A DNA stretch of 34,915 nt, taken from NCBI GenBank assembly GCA_030430365.1, contig JAUIFP010000028.1, positions 1 to 34,915 of the forward strand, written 5' to 3'. The notes under the pieces were generated by a model, which saw only the letters and a list, made by a program, of their open reading frames with translations, was not told the DNA's origin and did no database searches. A program made the translations under genes and the position numbers. Shown here piece by piece: positions 8,778 through 16,802 of the stretch (within the stretch, counting starts at the first letter, position 1; each line of letters starts with the position of its first letter). The DNA is from Alphaproteobacteria bacterium. Its GTDB lineage: Bacteria > Pseudomonadota > Alphaproteobacteria > Sphingomonadales > Sphingomonadaceae.

Positions 8778-10754
8778 ATGCGCATCCTGCGCCTGATACT
8801 TGCCGCGCTTGCGCTGCTGACGATCCCCGCGGCGGCTCATGCCCAGCAGCCCGGTGCCATGGCGCGGGCGATGGAACTTTCCGGCGGGCAGGAACGCATC
8901 CTGAGTTTCGTCAGCGATGTCACGATCGCGCCCGACGGCGATCTGGACGTGACCGAAACGATCCGCCTTGTCTCGCTCCAGCGATCGATCAATCACGGGA
9001 TCCTGCGCGACTTCCCCACGACCTATGAAAACGGGCCGGGACAGCGCACACGCGTGGGCTTCTCGGTCATCTCGGTTCGGCGCGATGGCGAGCAGGAACC
9101 GTGGGAACAATCGAGCCTGTCCAACGGCGTGCGCATTCGCATCGGATCGGCCGCTTACAACCTGCCGCCGGGCGAGCATACTTACGAGATCCGATACCGG
9201 ACCACGCGCCAGATCGCCTATGGCGAGGAACAGGACGAGCTTTACTGGAACGCCACCGGCACCGGCTGGACTTTCCCGATCGACATGGCGGAAGCGCGCA
9301 TCACCCTGCCCGGCGATGCCGAATTCGGGGAGCGCGCCGCCTATACCGGACCGCAGGGATCGACCGACCGCAGCGCCCGCGTGGTGGAGGAAAGGCCGGG
9401 CCATATCGTCTTCCGCACGACCCGTCCGCTGGGCACGCGCGAAGGGCTGACCGTGGCGGCCGCCTTCCCCAAGGGCGTGGTCGCGCCGCCCGGTGCCGGG
9501 CAGCGCCTGGCCTGGTGGCTGAGCGATTGGGGCGCACTGGCCGCAGCGATCCTCTCCCTCGTTGCGCTTGCGGGATATTATTTCCGGGCCTGGCTGAAGG
9601 CCGGGCGCAATCCGCGCGCAGGGCCGGTGGTTCCGCTGTTCACTCCGCCCGACGGGCTGAGCCCGGCCGCCATGCGCTTCATCAAGCGGATGGGCTTCGA
9701 CAATCGCGCCTTCTCCGCCGCCATGGTCTATCTGGGCGTGCATGGGCGCTTGCACATCGCGCAGGACAAGGGCGGCTGGTTCGAAAAGAGCGAAACGACA
9801 CTGACGCGCATGGATGCGCCCGGGCCGGATGCAGGCGCCGCCCTGCCCGAGCCGGAAGAGGCGATGCATGCCAGGTTGTTCTCTGCCGGCGACACGATCG
9901 AGCTGAAGCAGAAGAACCATCGCAAGCTGCGCTCCGCCCGCTCGGCCCTGGAGAGCGGCCTGAGCAAGGCCTATCAGGACGTGACGTTCCGTAAGAACAG
10001 CGATTGGGCGGTTCTTGGTATTGCGCTGGTCGTGCTGGCGATGTTCGCCACCGCGCTGATCGGCCTAATCGCCGCCACGCCATCCGGCGCGCAGGACCGC
10101 GCCTTCATTCCGGTAATCGCCTTCGCCGCATTGGCCGGGGCATGGTTCCTGCGCGGCAAGGCCGACGAGGCGACGGGATGCCTGGCCGTCCTGTTCTGGG
10201 GAGGCACTGCCATTACCGGCATGATCGCGCTGGTTTCCGCGCTGGGCACGATCGCATCGGCAGTGGAGATCGGCATCTTCGCCGTGTTCATTCCATTGCT
10301 GATGCTGCCCGTGGCGATCAGCGCCTTCTGGTGGATGTATGCGCCGACCAGGGAAGGGCGCGCCGTGATGGACAGGATTGCCGGGTTCGAGCAGTATCTT
10401 TCCATCGCCGAAGAAAGCCGGCTGGATACGATGCATCCGCCCGAAAAGACCCCCGAATTGTTCGAGCGCTATCTGCCTTACGCGATCGCGCTGGATGTGG
10501 AGAACCGCTGGGCGGAGCGCTTTGCCGGCGTGCTGGCCACGGCTGCGGCGGCCGGCGCAGCAGCGCACACCGCCAGCTGGTATTCGGGCAATGGCAATAT
10601 GTGGGACGATCCATCCGGCTTTGCGAGCGACATCGGATCCTCCTTCACCAGCACCGTTTCTTCCGCTTCGGCTGCACCCAGCAGCGGGGGCGGATCGTCG
10701 GGCGGAGGCTCCTCCGGCGGCGGTGGCGGCGGTGGGGGCGGTTCGGGCTGGTAG
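8778..10754 (+). CDS. DUF2207 family membrane protein with glycine-rich tail
   Basis: A 658-residue protein. A signal peptide (1-22, ending AAHA) leads into an extracytoplasmic DUF2207 domain (about 30-230), recognisable from ITVDGDLDVTETI-like and YEIRYRTTRQI segments. A transmembrane helix near 255-275, a cytoplasmic domain, a cluster of helices around 430-540 and a soluble segment follow. The C-terminus is a low-complexity Gly/Ser tail of about 25 residues ending SGW, common in this family. The ATG at 8778 lies four bases after lemA, so they are co-transcribed. The gene converges with the aconitase-X genes with six bases between stops. The function of the family is not established. Confidence 0.88.
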   Translation: MRILRLILAALALLTIPAAAHAQQPGAMARAMELSGGQERILSFVSDVTIAPDGDLDVTETIRLVSLQRSINHGILRDFPTTYENGPGQRTRVGFSVISVRRDGEQEPWEQSSLSNGVRIRIGSAAYNLPPGEHTYEIRYRTTRQIAYGEEQDELYWNATGTGWTFPIDMAEARITLPGDAEFGERAAYTGPQGSTDRSARVVEERPGHIVFRTTRPLGTREGLTVAAAFPKGVVAPPGAGQRLAWWLSDWGALAAAILSLVALAGYYFRAWLKAGRNPRAGPVVPLFTPPDGLSPAAMRFIKRMGFDNRAFSAAMVYLGVHGRLHIAQDKGGWFEKSETTLTRMDAPGPDAGAALPEPEEAMHARLFSAGDTIELKQKNHRKLRSARSALESGLSKAYQDVTFRKNSDWAVLGIALVVLAMFATALIGLIAATPSGAQDRAFIPVIAFAALAGAWFLRGKADEATGCLAVLFWGGTAITGMIALVSALGTIASAVEIGIFAVFIPLLMLPVAISAFWWMYAPTREGRAVMDRIAGFEQYLSIAEESRLDTMHPPEKTPELFERYLPYAIALDVENRWAERFAGVLATAAAAGAAAHTASWYSGNGNMWDDPSGFASDIGSSFTSTVSSASAAPSSGGGSSGGGSSGGGGGGGGGSGW

Positions 10755-10760
10755 AGCGCG

Positions 10761-11216
10761 TCAGCCGCCCGGCTTGCTGTCCCAGACCTCTATCGTCCCG
10801 GCATCGCCGTTCACCCGCACCCAATCCCCCGTCTCGATCACTTCCAGCGGATCGGCGTCGCATTCGGTCACGGTGGGGATGCGCATCACCACGGCACCCA
10901 GCGCGGCCTTGGTGGTCATGATGTTGAACACCATCGCCAGCGGCGCGGTGCCGCGCAGGCGCGTCATGTGGAACAGGCCGGACCAGCCGGATGACCCCTT
11001 CGCCCCGGGGAAGATCAATATCTTTCCGGCGAAGCTGACGCCTTTGAGCTCATGCCGGCTTTCGATCACCGTGCCGGTCATGGCGTTGACTCCGCCCCAG
11101 CCCGAAATCGTTTCCTTAGTGACCAGCGCTTCGCCTTCGGCCACGCCGCCCACGACCTTGCGCCCATGGATGACGAGGCGCGGTTTCTCCAGCGTTTCAC
11201 TTGTTTCACCGCTCAT
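10761..11216 (-). CDS. Aconitase X small (swivel) subunit
   Basis: A 151-residue DUF126 protein, the swivelling-domain subunit of aconitase X (AcnX). Typical features are an N-terminal beta-rich start (LVIHGRKVVGGVAEGEALVT), the FAGKILIFPGAKGSSGWSG loop carrying a family-conserved serine, and GDWVRVNGDAGTIEV near the end. The ATG at 11216 overlaps the stop of the large-subunit gene as ATGA (11213-11216), which implies translational coupling and equal synthesis of a heterodimer. An in-frame extension to 11261 lies inside the large-subunit gene and is not needed. Characterised bacterial two-subunit AcnX enzymes act as cis-3-hydroxy-L-proline dehydratase; that function is inferred here. Confidence 0.85.
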   Translation of the reverse strand: MSGETSETLEKPRLVIHGRKVVGGVAEGEALVTKETISGWGGVNAMTGTVIESRHELKGVSFAGKILIFPGAKGSSGWSGLFHMTRLRGTAPLAMVFNIMTTKAALGAVVMRIPTVTECDADPLEVIETGDWVRVNGDAGTIEVWDSKPGG

Positions 11217-12502
11217 TGCAGCCTCCCCTTCCATTTGCCCGTACAGGCCGCGTCGATGCATTCCTGCGTCGTGCCGTACCAGCCTTCGATACCCATCATC
11301 GCCGGCAGATAATGTACCTGCTTCGCGCTATCGAGCGCGGCGACCTGCGTGCCCTTGGGGATCGCCTGGCTGATCGCGGAGCAAGTGTCCGTCATCAGCA
11401 TGGCACCCGCCTTGCGCAGAATGTCGGTATAGCCATTCGCATCGGCAGTGGCCTTCACCGCGCGGCTGGTGAAAATCCACAAGGCGCTGTTTTCATGCAC
11501 CTTGCGCCCATCGATCATGGCGGCGGCCTGGGCGATCTGCTCGATCGAATAATGCGGGCAGCCAAGCATCACGTAATCGACATCTTCGCAGCTGCCGACG
11601 CTGTTGAGCGTTTCGTAGATCCGCGCCCGCGCGGCCTGATCGTAAACGAAGCGCTCCCCGCGCGGCGCCCCGCCGAAAGCGGCTTCCACGCTGGGCGCTT
11701 CGGGCGTGATGCCCACCATGTGATACATCTCCACCCCGCCGGAGCTGGCCGCGGCGGCACCGAAATGCTTGTGCCGGATCAGGCTGGGATCGGAGATCTC
11801 CCCGGTGATGACCGGGATCGTGTCTTCCACCGCATCGCCCACGTAATAGCCCAGCATGCCCCATTCGTAGATCGAATCGACGGGCACCTGGACCTCCACC
11901 GCATGGTGGCCCTTGCGGTATTCGTCGCGGTGGAAGCCCCAATCGGGAATCCGCTTGGCCAGCATCGCCGCACTGGTGGATTCGCGCCCTTCGCAATTGG
12001 TCCGCGCGCCGATCACGCTGTTGGCGAAGACCACGGCGGAGGATTCCATCCAGGCGCAATGTTCGCCCATCACCGGGACATTGCCGGCGAGATAGGGGGT
12101 GCAGGTTTTCAGGATCTGGATCCCGTGCCCGGCGACTTCCCCTTCGTCCGAGACGAAATTGTCATGCGCGGCGTCATCCATGCCCTGTTCGCGCCAGAGC
12201 TGCGGGTCCATGCCGCCCTGCAAGTGGCAGGAAAAGGCGTTCATGCGCGGCACGTCGAACACCTCGTCCGCATCGAGATCGAAGCGGCAGAACACCGCGC
12301 GGTAATCCCCGCCATCGGCCGCGTAATAATCCTTCACCCAGGGGGGAGAGGAACCGGGCACACCGGCGACATTGTTGGTTTCCACGAAGCGTTCGGCGCC
12401 CAGCGCATCGGCATAGCGCACGAGCAGTTCCATCGCCTTCTGCACCGCCTTGCCGTCATCGCCCTGCAGCATCGCCTGCTCCGCCGACGTCAGTGCAACC
12501 AT
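11213..12502 (-). CDS. Aconitase X catalytic (large) subunit
   Basis: A 429-residue DUF521/aconitase-X catalytic protein. It has cysteines where the family binds its Fe-S cluster: C134 (LKTCTPYLAG), C315 (LGCPHYS) and C374 (MTDTCSAIS). The NCEGRESTSAAML segment (169-181) is a family signature. A strong GGAGG lies six bases before the ATG at 12502. It is the first gene of a two-gene unit with the swivel subunit. Archaeal homologues dehydrate mevalonate 5-phosphate; separate-subunit bacterial ones dehydrate cis-3-hydroxy-L-proline. No proline racemase or pyrroline reductase gene is nearby, so context does not decide the substrate. Confidence 0.87.
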   Translation of the reverse strand: MVALTSAEQAMLQGDDGKAVQKAMELLVRYADALGAERFVETNNVAGVPGSSPPWVKDYYAADGGDYRAVFCRFDLDADEVFDVPRMNAFSCHLQGGMDPQLWREQGMDDAAHDNFVSDEGEVAGHGIQILKTCTPYLAGNVPVMGEHCAWMESSAVVFANSVIGARTNCEGRESTSAAMLAKRIPDWGFHRDEYRKGHHAVEVQVPVDSIYEWGMLGYYVGDAVEDTIPVITGEISDPSLIRHKHFGAAAASSGGVEMYHMVGITPEAPSVEAAFGGAPRGERFVYDQAARARIYETLNSVGSCEDVDYVMLGCPHYSIEQIAQAAAMIDGRKVHENSALWIFTSRAVKATADANGYTDILRKAGAMLMTDTCSAISQAIPKGTQVAALDSAKQVHYLPAMMGIEGWYGTTQECIDAACTGKWKGRLQ

Positions 12503-12519
12503 CTATATCCTCCATCCCC

Positions 12520-12558
12520 GCCGCAGCGCGGCATCTTGAGCTTGCCGCAGCGCGGCAT
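12520..12558. repeat. Pair of 15-bp direct repeats, each nearly palindromic
   Basis: GCCGCAGCGCGGCAT occurs at 12520-12534 and again at 12544-12558, a 24-bp period. Each copy is itself nearly self-complementary (GCCGC...GCGGC). They lie just upstream of the AcnX large-subunit start. A further inverted GCATGC pair, spaced TAA, sits near 12583-12598. The remainder of the gap to 12784 is AT-rich from about 12700 and likely holds the promoter of the next gene. Confidence 0.6.
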
Positions 12559-12784
12559 TGCAGGCGGCCATTCGCCACCCTTCGCATGCTAAGCATGCCA
12601 GCATTCCGGAGCCAAGGCCAGAGACCTCCGCCAAGCGGACCGGCTGAACCGAGCGCCGATTTTGCCAATCGGCGCGACACGTCCGGGCCCTCGCCCTGAT
12701 AACCTATTTGGATTTTTTATTTGTATTGTAGGGTTTGATTTGGTTCTTTGCTCTCAACCCGATTCGCAAAGAGGATTGACGCAA

Positions 12785-13510
12785 ATGGCCACTACCCCCG
12801 CAATCAAGGCACCCGCCGGTTTCGTGCCCGCAGCCGCACTTTCCTTCGGCGCACCCGGCAATGCGGCCAGCTTCGTGACCCAGGCAAGCCCGCTCCCGGT
12901 GCAGGAAAGCTCCGCATTATCCCTGATCGAGCGGCTGAACCGCGAAGGCGAACCCATAGGAGATTACCAGGAACAGGCGTTTGACAACTTTGCCGCGCCC
13001 GGCGGTGCCGGCACGGGCATCCCACTCGGCTTCACCACGGGCCTGGCAGTCGGCAAGGCGCGCTTCATCTCGCACCTGCTGCTCTCCTGCACCACGCCGG
13101 TTTCCGGCCGCGTGTGGATAGGCGGCGCGCAATTGGGCGGCATCGGGACGCAAAAGATGCGCGATCTAGCCTTCACATGCGGGCCGAATTTTCAGGCGAT
13201 CGTTCCCGTCAACCAGTTCCTCCAATCCTCCATGAAGCCGCTTGGCGGGCCGGGCGGCTATATCAAGCGCTGGCTGGACGGTTCGGTGAGCGGAACCCAT
13301 TATTTCACTGCCGGTGCGGTGGCGTGGGAGCTGGCCGACAGTATCAATTTCGAAGCCCGCAAGGTCATATTGTGCATCGGCGACAGCCTGTGGAACGGCA
13401 CCGGCCCTTCCGATGTGACGCATTGCATTCCCTGGCTGATCAACGATTTCTATCGCCGCAGCGGTGTCGATAGCCGGTTTATCTTGGTCGCATCCGTGAG
13501 GTCGCCGTAG
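12785..13510 (+). pseudogene. SGNH/GDSL-hydrolase-like gene, 3' truncated
   Basis: The frame from ATG 12785 (preceded by AAAGAGGATTGACGCAA) encodes about 190 residues of a beta-rich N-terminal domain and then ILCIGDSLWNGTG (195-207), which matches block I of SGNH hydrolases, with S201 as the presumed nucleophile. Such enzymes need roughly 150-200 more residues carrying the G, N and D/H blocks. Here the frame stops 40 residues after GDS. From about base 13471 the DNA becomes the antisense of a gmd gene, so the last ten or so codons are read-through of foreign sequence. The native function may have been esterase or polysaccharide deacetylation. The break is seen in sequence; the hydrolase call rests on the GDS block and is moderate. 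Confidence 0.6.
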
Positions 13511-13704
13511 TGGAGATGGAGCCGCTGATCGGGATCGTGAGGATCCTGGTAGATATCTTCGATCCGCCCCGTGTTGAAGGAAGAGGAACGACGCTTGATC
13601 CCGTGTACTTCGTAACCCTTGCCTAACAAAAGCTGAGCTAGATAGGCGCCATCTTGTCCCGTCACGCCTGTAATAAGTGCGCACTTTCTCTTTCTTGAAG
13701 TCAA
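13471..13704 (-). pseudogene. gmd: GDP-mannose 4,6-dehydratase fragment (N-terminus only)
   Basis: From a possible TTG start at 13704, about 75 codons match the N-terminus of Gmd. They show the NAD(P)-binding [19 protein letters not shown], then [22 protein letters not shown] and [12 protein letters not shown]. Similarity ends near codon 77 (about 13471-13485), where the frame enters the SGNH-like gene on the other strand and stops at 13450. Intact Gmd is about 320-370 residues and makes the precursor of GDP-fucose or GDP-rhamnose, so this is a remnant of a polysaccharide locus. The DNA is less GC-rich than the surrounding genes. Confidence 0.88.
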
Positions 13705-14019
13705 GGCAGATTGCTTCCCTCTTTGAATTCGAGCGCAAGCACCGGTGCCGAATGCCCGCCAAAAAAGCACGACCGCCTATATTTTCGGTTTTCTTACGAA
13801 ACCCCGCAGCAATATTCGCTTGGCGAGACCATCCCCTGTTTGCCAAGTCCACTTTCTGCTTAACCATGACTATCTCAATAGCCCCTCATGTACAGAGCTA
13901 TTTTGAAACTTAAGCAGAATATTCGTTATTGTCTTGGCGAACGATCCACGCATGCGATCAGCGCCGGTAAAATCGGGCATTGCAGCGCATTCACAACGGC
14001 TCTATGGGCCGCATCCAAT
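13705..14019. other. No gene recognised (315 bp)
   Basis: This stretch between the gmd remnant and tRNA-Thr is more AT-rich than its surroundings (for example TATATTTTCGG and GAAACTTAAGCAGAATATTCG). Short open frames are present but none resembles a known protein or has a convincing ribosome site. It should contain the tRNA-Thr promoter in its last part and may be residual island DNA. I see no insertion sequence ends. Confidence 0.5.
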
Positions 14020-14095
14020 GCCGCTTTAGCTCAGTTGGTAGAGCACATCATTCGTAATGATGGGGCCACTGGTTCGAGTCCAGTAAGCGGCACCA
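14020..14095 (+). tRNA. tRNA-Thr (CGT)
   Basis: A full cloverleaf. The acceptor GCCGCTT (14020-14026) pairs with AAGCGGC (14085-14091), the discriminator is A, and CCA is encoded at 14093-14095. The anticodon stem CATCA/TGATG encloses the loop TTCGTAA, with anticodon CGT at 14053-14055. The T-arm GGTTCGAGTCC is canonical. Confidence 0.96.
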
Positions 14096-14116
14096 TTCCC
14101 TCAATACCAGCACCGA

Positions 14117-14130
14117 CGGCCGATCGGCCG
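14117..14130. repeat. Perfect 14-bp palindrome
   Basis: CGGCCGATCGGCCG lies 21 bases after tRNA-Thr and 13 bases before the stop of the kinase-like gene. It has no loop and no T-run on either side, so it is not a convincing terminator; its role is unknown. Confidence 0.5.
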
Positions 14131-14143
14131 AAAATCGACGCGG

Positions 14144-16744
14144 TCAGTTAAGCGTCGCCTGCGAGCTATTGAGCAATTGCGTGAGGTAGCCCCGGGTCTG
14201 GTTGGCCTGGGAGATAAGCTGTTCCGCCTCTGCCCTTGTGCGACTGCCGCGCATCGAATCTTCCAGCGTATCGAGATAGCGCCTGTAATCCTGCGCCGTC
14301 GACACATTGGCCTGCCGGATGGAATAGCGATCCTTCGCATCCTGATTGGCATCGGGGCCGGGCCGGGCACGATCGCCCATGCCAGCGACCTTCGCGGCCG
14401 TATCCCGCGCGGCGCCGATGATGGAAGCGAGCTGACGCTTCTGGGCGTCGCTGGCCGGATCGCTGGCCGATGGGGCCGGTGCGGGTGCTTCTGCCGCAGG
14501 TGCGGCGCTGAGCGCGGCAGCCGGCGAAGCTTCCGCATTGCCGGCAGTTACCGCCCTTTCTTCGCGAAGGCGGTAGGCCCGGCTGATCGAAGAGCGGTAG
14601 GCGGTGGAAGCGGCCATGGCCTGGCGCGCGGCCGTCATCGCGGCCGCAGTATCGCCGGCCGATTCCGCCCCCGAAGCGGCACTGCGAATCCGCTGCAGCG
14701 AAGTGCGAATGGACGTTGCGGCCCTTTGGCGCTGCGCCGATTCATCGGCCGCCGAACTCCGGCTGCGCGGATCGGCCCAGGGCATATCGCTTACCAGGCC
14801 GCGAATTCTGCCTTCGGCATTGCGGACCAGCAGATTGGCGAAGCCGGCACTGGCCGTTCTCGCCACCTCTTCCATCTCTGCCTTGCGCGTAGCCGCCGCT
14901 TCGGATGACATGCCGGCAAGGCCCGATTCCAGCTCCGTCAGCTGCGTGGAAGCATCCTGCAGCCGTTTCACCGCGGCAGCAGGCGCATCGGCCTCCCGCG
15001 CGTCTTCCAGCAGCGATCCGACAGCCGAGACGATCCCGCCGGCCTGCTCCAGATCGGCGGCCGAAACGGTTTCGTCCATGGCATTGGCCGCGTCGACCAG
15101 CGATTCGTCCGGGCCGCTGCCGCCGTCCGACATATACCAGCCGCCGATGGCCAGCAGCGCCAGCGCAAGCGCGCCTGCCCCGATCAGCCTCGGGCCGGGC
15201 TTCTTGACCTTCTGTGCATTTATGCGGGATCTTATGGCAGCGCCCTTGGCAGCAAGCTGTCCCGCCGCATTTTGCTTTGCGTTTCGCGCCTTTTCAGGCT
15301 CCGCTGCCTGAGGCTCAGGAGGCGTATCGGGCAGAGGCTCAACCTGCTTTGCTTCTTCGGCCGGCCGGGTATCCGGTTCGGCCGGTTCGGCTTCGGCCTT
15401 GCCCTGTGGATCCGCTTCAAAGCCCTGCTCCGGCCCGGGCTCCGCTCCCCTGGCCTTTGGCGGCGGGGGCGCCATGGACATCTTCCGCGCGATCTCCGCA
15501 TCGCTCTCCGCACGCTTCGGTTCGGGCTGCGCAATGTCGTAAGAGACGGGACTATCGCCGCCATTCCCGGACCTGTAACCGGGAGGAGGCGGCGCACCGC
15601 GCAGGCTGACTTCCGAAATAGACAGGGTGTCTCCGACAGGGGAGACCTCGGCCTGGTCCTCCGGCTCTTTCAACTCCTCGGGCTCATTGAGCGACTCCGG
15701 CTCTTCCAGTTCCTGCGGCTCTTCGCTGCCGCCGAACATCTCCAGCCATTTGGAGATCGATTGCGGGCGCTCGGCCGGTTTGATGGTCATCGCCGCATCG
15801 ATTGCAGCTAGGAATGTGCGGCTGAAGCCCGGCCAGTCGCCGCTTGCCAGCGGAACGCTCTGGCCGCCATGCAGTCGTTCCAGCACCTCCGGCGGCATTT
15901 CGCCCGTCACGCATTCATAGAGCACAGCGCCCAGGGCGTAGATATCGGTCCACGGCCCCTGCTCATAGGTTTTCACATATTGTTCTATCCCCGCGTAAGG
16001 GGGCGAGTGTACCGCCACCTTCCCGCCGGCCGCATTTCCGGAATCGAAGAGTCCGGCTGCAAAACCCACAAGGACGCCGCCGCCGTCGCGGTCGGTGATG
16101 ATACTGGAGGGTGTAATATCGCGGTGGAGCACGCCCACCCGGTGCGCCTGATCGAGCCCTTCTGCGATCGGCCGCATCAAGCCGATCAGGCCTGCCTCGT
16201 CGAAGCGCTGCCCGCTCTTGAGCCGCTTTGAGAGTGCCGGACCCTCTTCGAAATCCATCACCATATAGACCGTGCCGTGCATCTCGAACACACCGCGCAC
16301 ATTGACGATGCCGGCTTGGCGCATGGGGGTCGAAAGGTTCCAGAGAAGCTTGGCTTCCTCGACGAATGTCTTCAGCCCCAGCGCGTGGATTTCTTCCGCG
16401 TCGGAGGCGATCGGGATGACGGTGTCATCCTCGTCACGCTCGCTCGTCGACGCGGGGAAGAACTCCTGGATCGCGACGATCTCGTCGAAATAGATGCCAC
16501 GCCCCTTATAGACGATGCCGAAGGCGCCTGCCCCCAGCACGCTTTCGATGCGCCACTCGCGCAGAACGGTGCCGACAGGCAAAGCCGTGTTGCCGCAGGC
16601 CTTGTTCACCGGAAGGACCCCATCATGGCGAAATTCTTGTCCATTCAAAACTCGCGCGATTCCTGGCCTTTTGCCTGCCTCACGCAGGCTCGACCTGATG
16701 TGGTAATCGCCATGGGTTTCGAATGTATTTACCCGGGGCCGCAC
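14144..16744 (-). CDS. Membrane-anchored Ser/Thr kinase-fold protein, predicted pseudokinase
   Basis: An 866-residue protein. Residues about 63-335 are a Hanks-type kinase domain with an intact glycine loop GAGAFGIVYKG (71-81), a helix-C acidic pair (E129/E130) and HRD (207-209). The ATP-binding lysine of VAIK is Q93 (AIQEFFP), the Asn after HRD is S214 (HRDITPSSI), and DFG is replaced by GFA (227-229). A Pro/Glu-rich linker (340-500), one transmembrane helix (519-538) and an Ala-rich, mostly helical extracytoplasmic region (545-866) follow. The topology is that of PknB-like kinases. Three core residues are missing, so catalysis is unlikely and a scaffold or sensor role is inferred. The start is uncertain; a GTG at 16609 would still keep the whole kinase domain. 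It lies 58 bp downstream of the universal stress protein gene. Confidence 0.85.
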   Translation of the reverse strand: MRPRVNTFETHGDYHIRSSLREAGKRPGIARVLNGQEFRHDGVLPVNKACGNTALPVGTVLREWRIESVLGAGAFGIVYKGRGIYFDEIVAIQEFFPASTSERDEDDTVIPIASDAEEIHALGLKTFVEEAKLLWNLSTPMRQAGIVNVRGVFEMHGTVYMVMDFEEGPALSKRLKSGQRFDEAGLIGLMRPIAEGLDQAHRVGVLHRDITPSSIITDRDGGGVLVGFAAGLFDSGNAAGGKVAVHSPPYAGIEQYVKTYEQGPWTDIYALGAVLYECVTGEMPPEVLERLHGGQSVPLASGDWPGFSRTFLAAIDAAMTIKPAERPQSISKWLEMFGGSEEPQELEEPESLNEPEELKEPEDQAEVSPVGDTLSISEVSLRGAPPPPGYRSGNGGDSPVSYDIAQPEPKRAESDAEIARKMSMAPPPPKARGAEPGPEQGFEADPQGKAEAEPAEPDTRPAEEAKQVEPLPDTPPEPQAAEPEKARNAKQNAAGQLAAKGAAIRSRINAQKVKKPGPRLIGAGALALALLAIGGWYMSDGGSGPDESLVDAANAMDETVSAADLEQAGGIVSAVGSLLEDAREADAPAAAVKRLQDASTQLTELESGLAGMSSEAAATRKAEMEEVARTASAGFANLLVRNAEGRIRGLVSDMPWADPRSRSSAADESAQRQRAATSIRTSLQRIRSAASGAESAGDTAAAMTAARQAMAASTAYRSSISRAYRLREERAVTAGNAEASPAAALSAAPAAEAPAPAPSASDPASDAQKRQLASIIGAARDTAAKVAGMGDRARPGPDANQDAKDRYSIRQANVSTAQDYRRYLDTLEDSMRGSRTRAEAEQLISQANQTRGYLTQLLNSSQATLN

Positions 16745-16802
16745 CTTGCGCCGACGCCAGGGCGTAGGAACAACCGGGAAATGGACGATATGGCCGGCGG
16801 CG

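Noticed and set aside
10670-10753. The Gly/Ser-rich end of the DUF2207 gene as a tandem repeat of interest
   Set aside because: Glycine-rich tails are common at the C-terminus of this family.
11201-12592. A 463-codon plus-strand open frame across the aconitase-X large subunit
   Set aside because: The minus-strand gene has cluster cysteines, a strong ribosome site and a coupled partner; the plus-strand frame has none of these.
13677-13913. A possible 78-codon plus-strand gene next to the gmd remnant
   Set aside because: It overlaps the gmd N-terminus antisense, has no clear ribosome site and resembles nothing I know.
14020-14095. tRNA-Thr as the attachment site of an integrated element
   Set aside because: The scar lies on its 5' side, and I see no repeated tRNA 3' end and no integrase gene in the window.
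14144-16744. The kinase motif losses as sequencing errors or pseudogene decay
   Set aside because: The frame is open throughout and the surrounding motifs are well preserved. Three independent core sites are changed by substitutions rather than indels.
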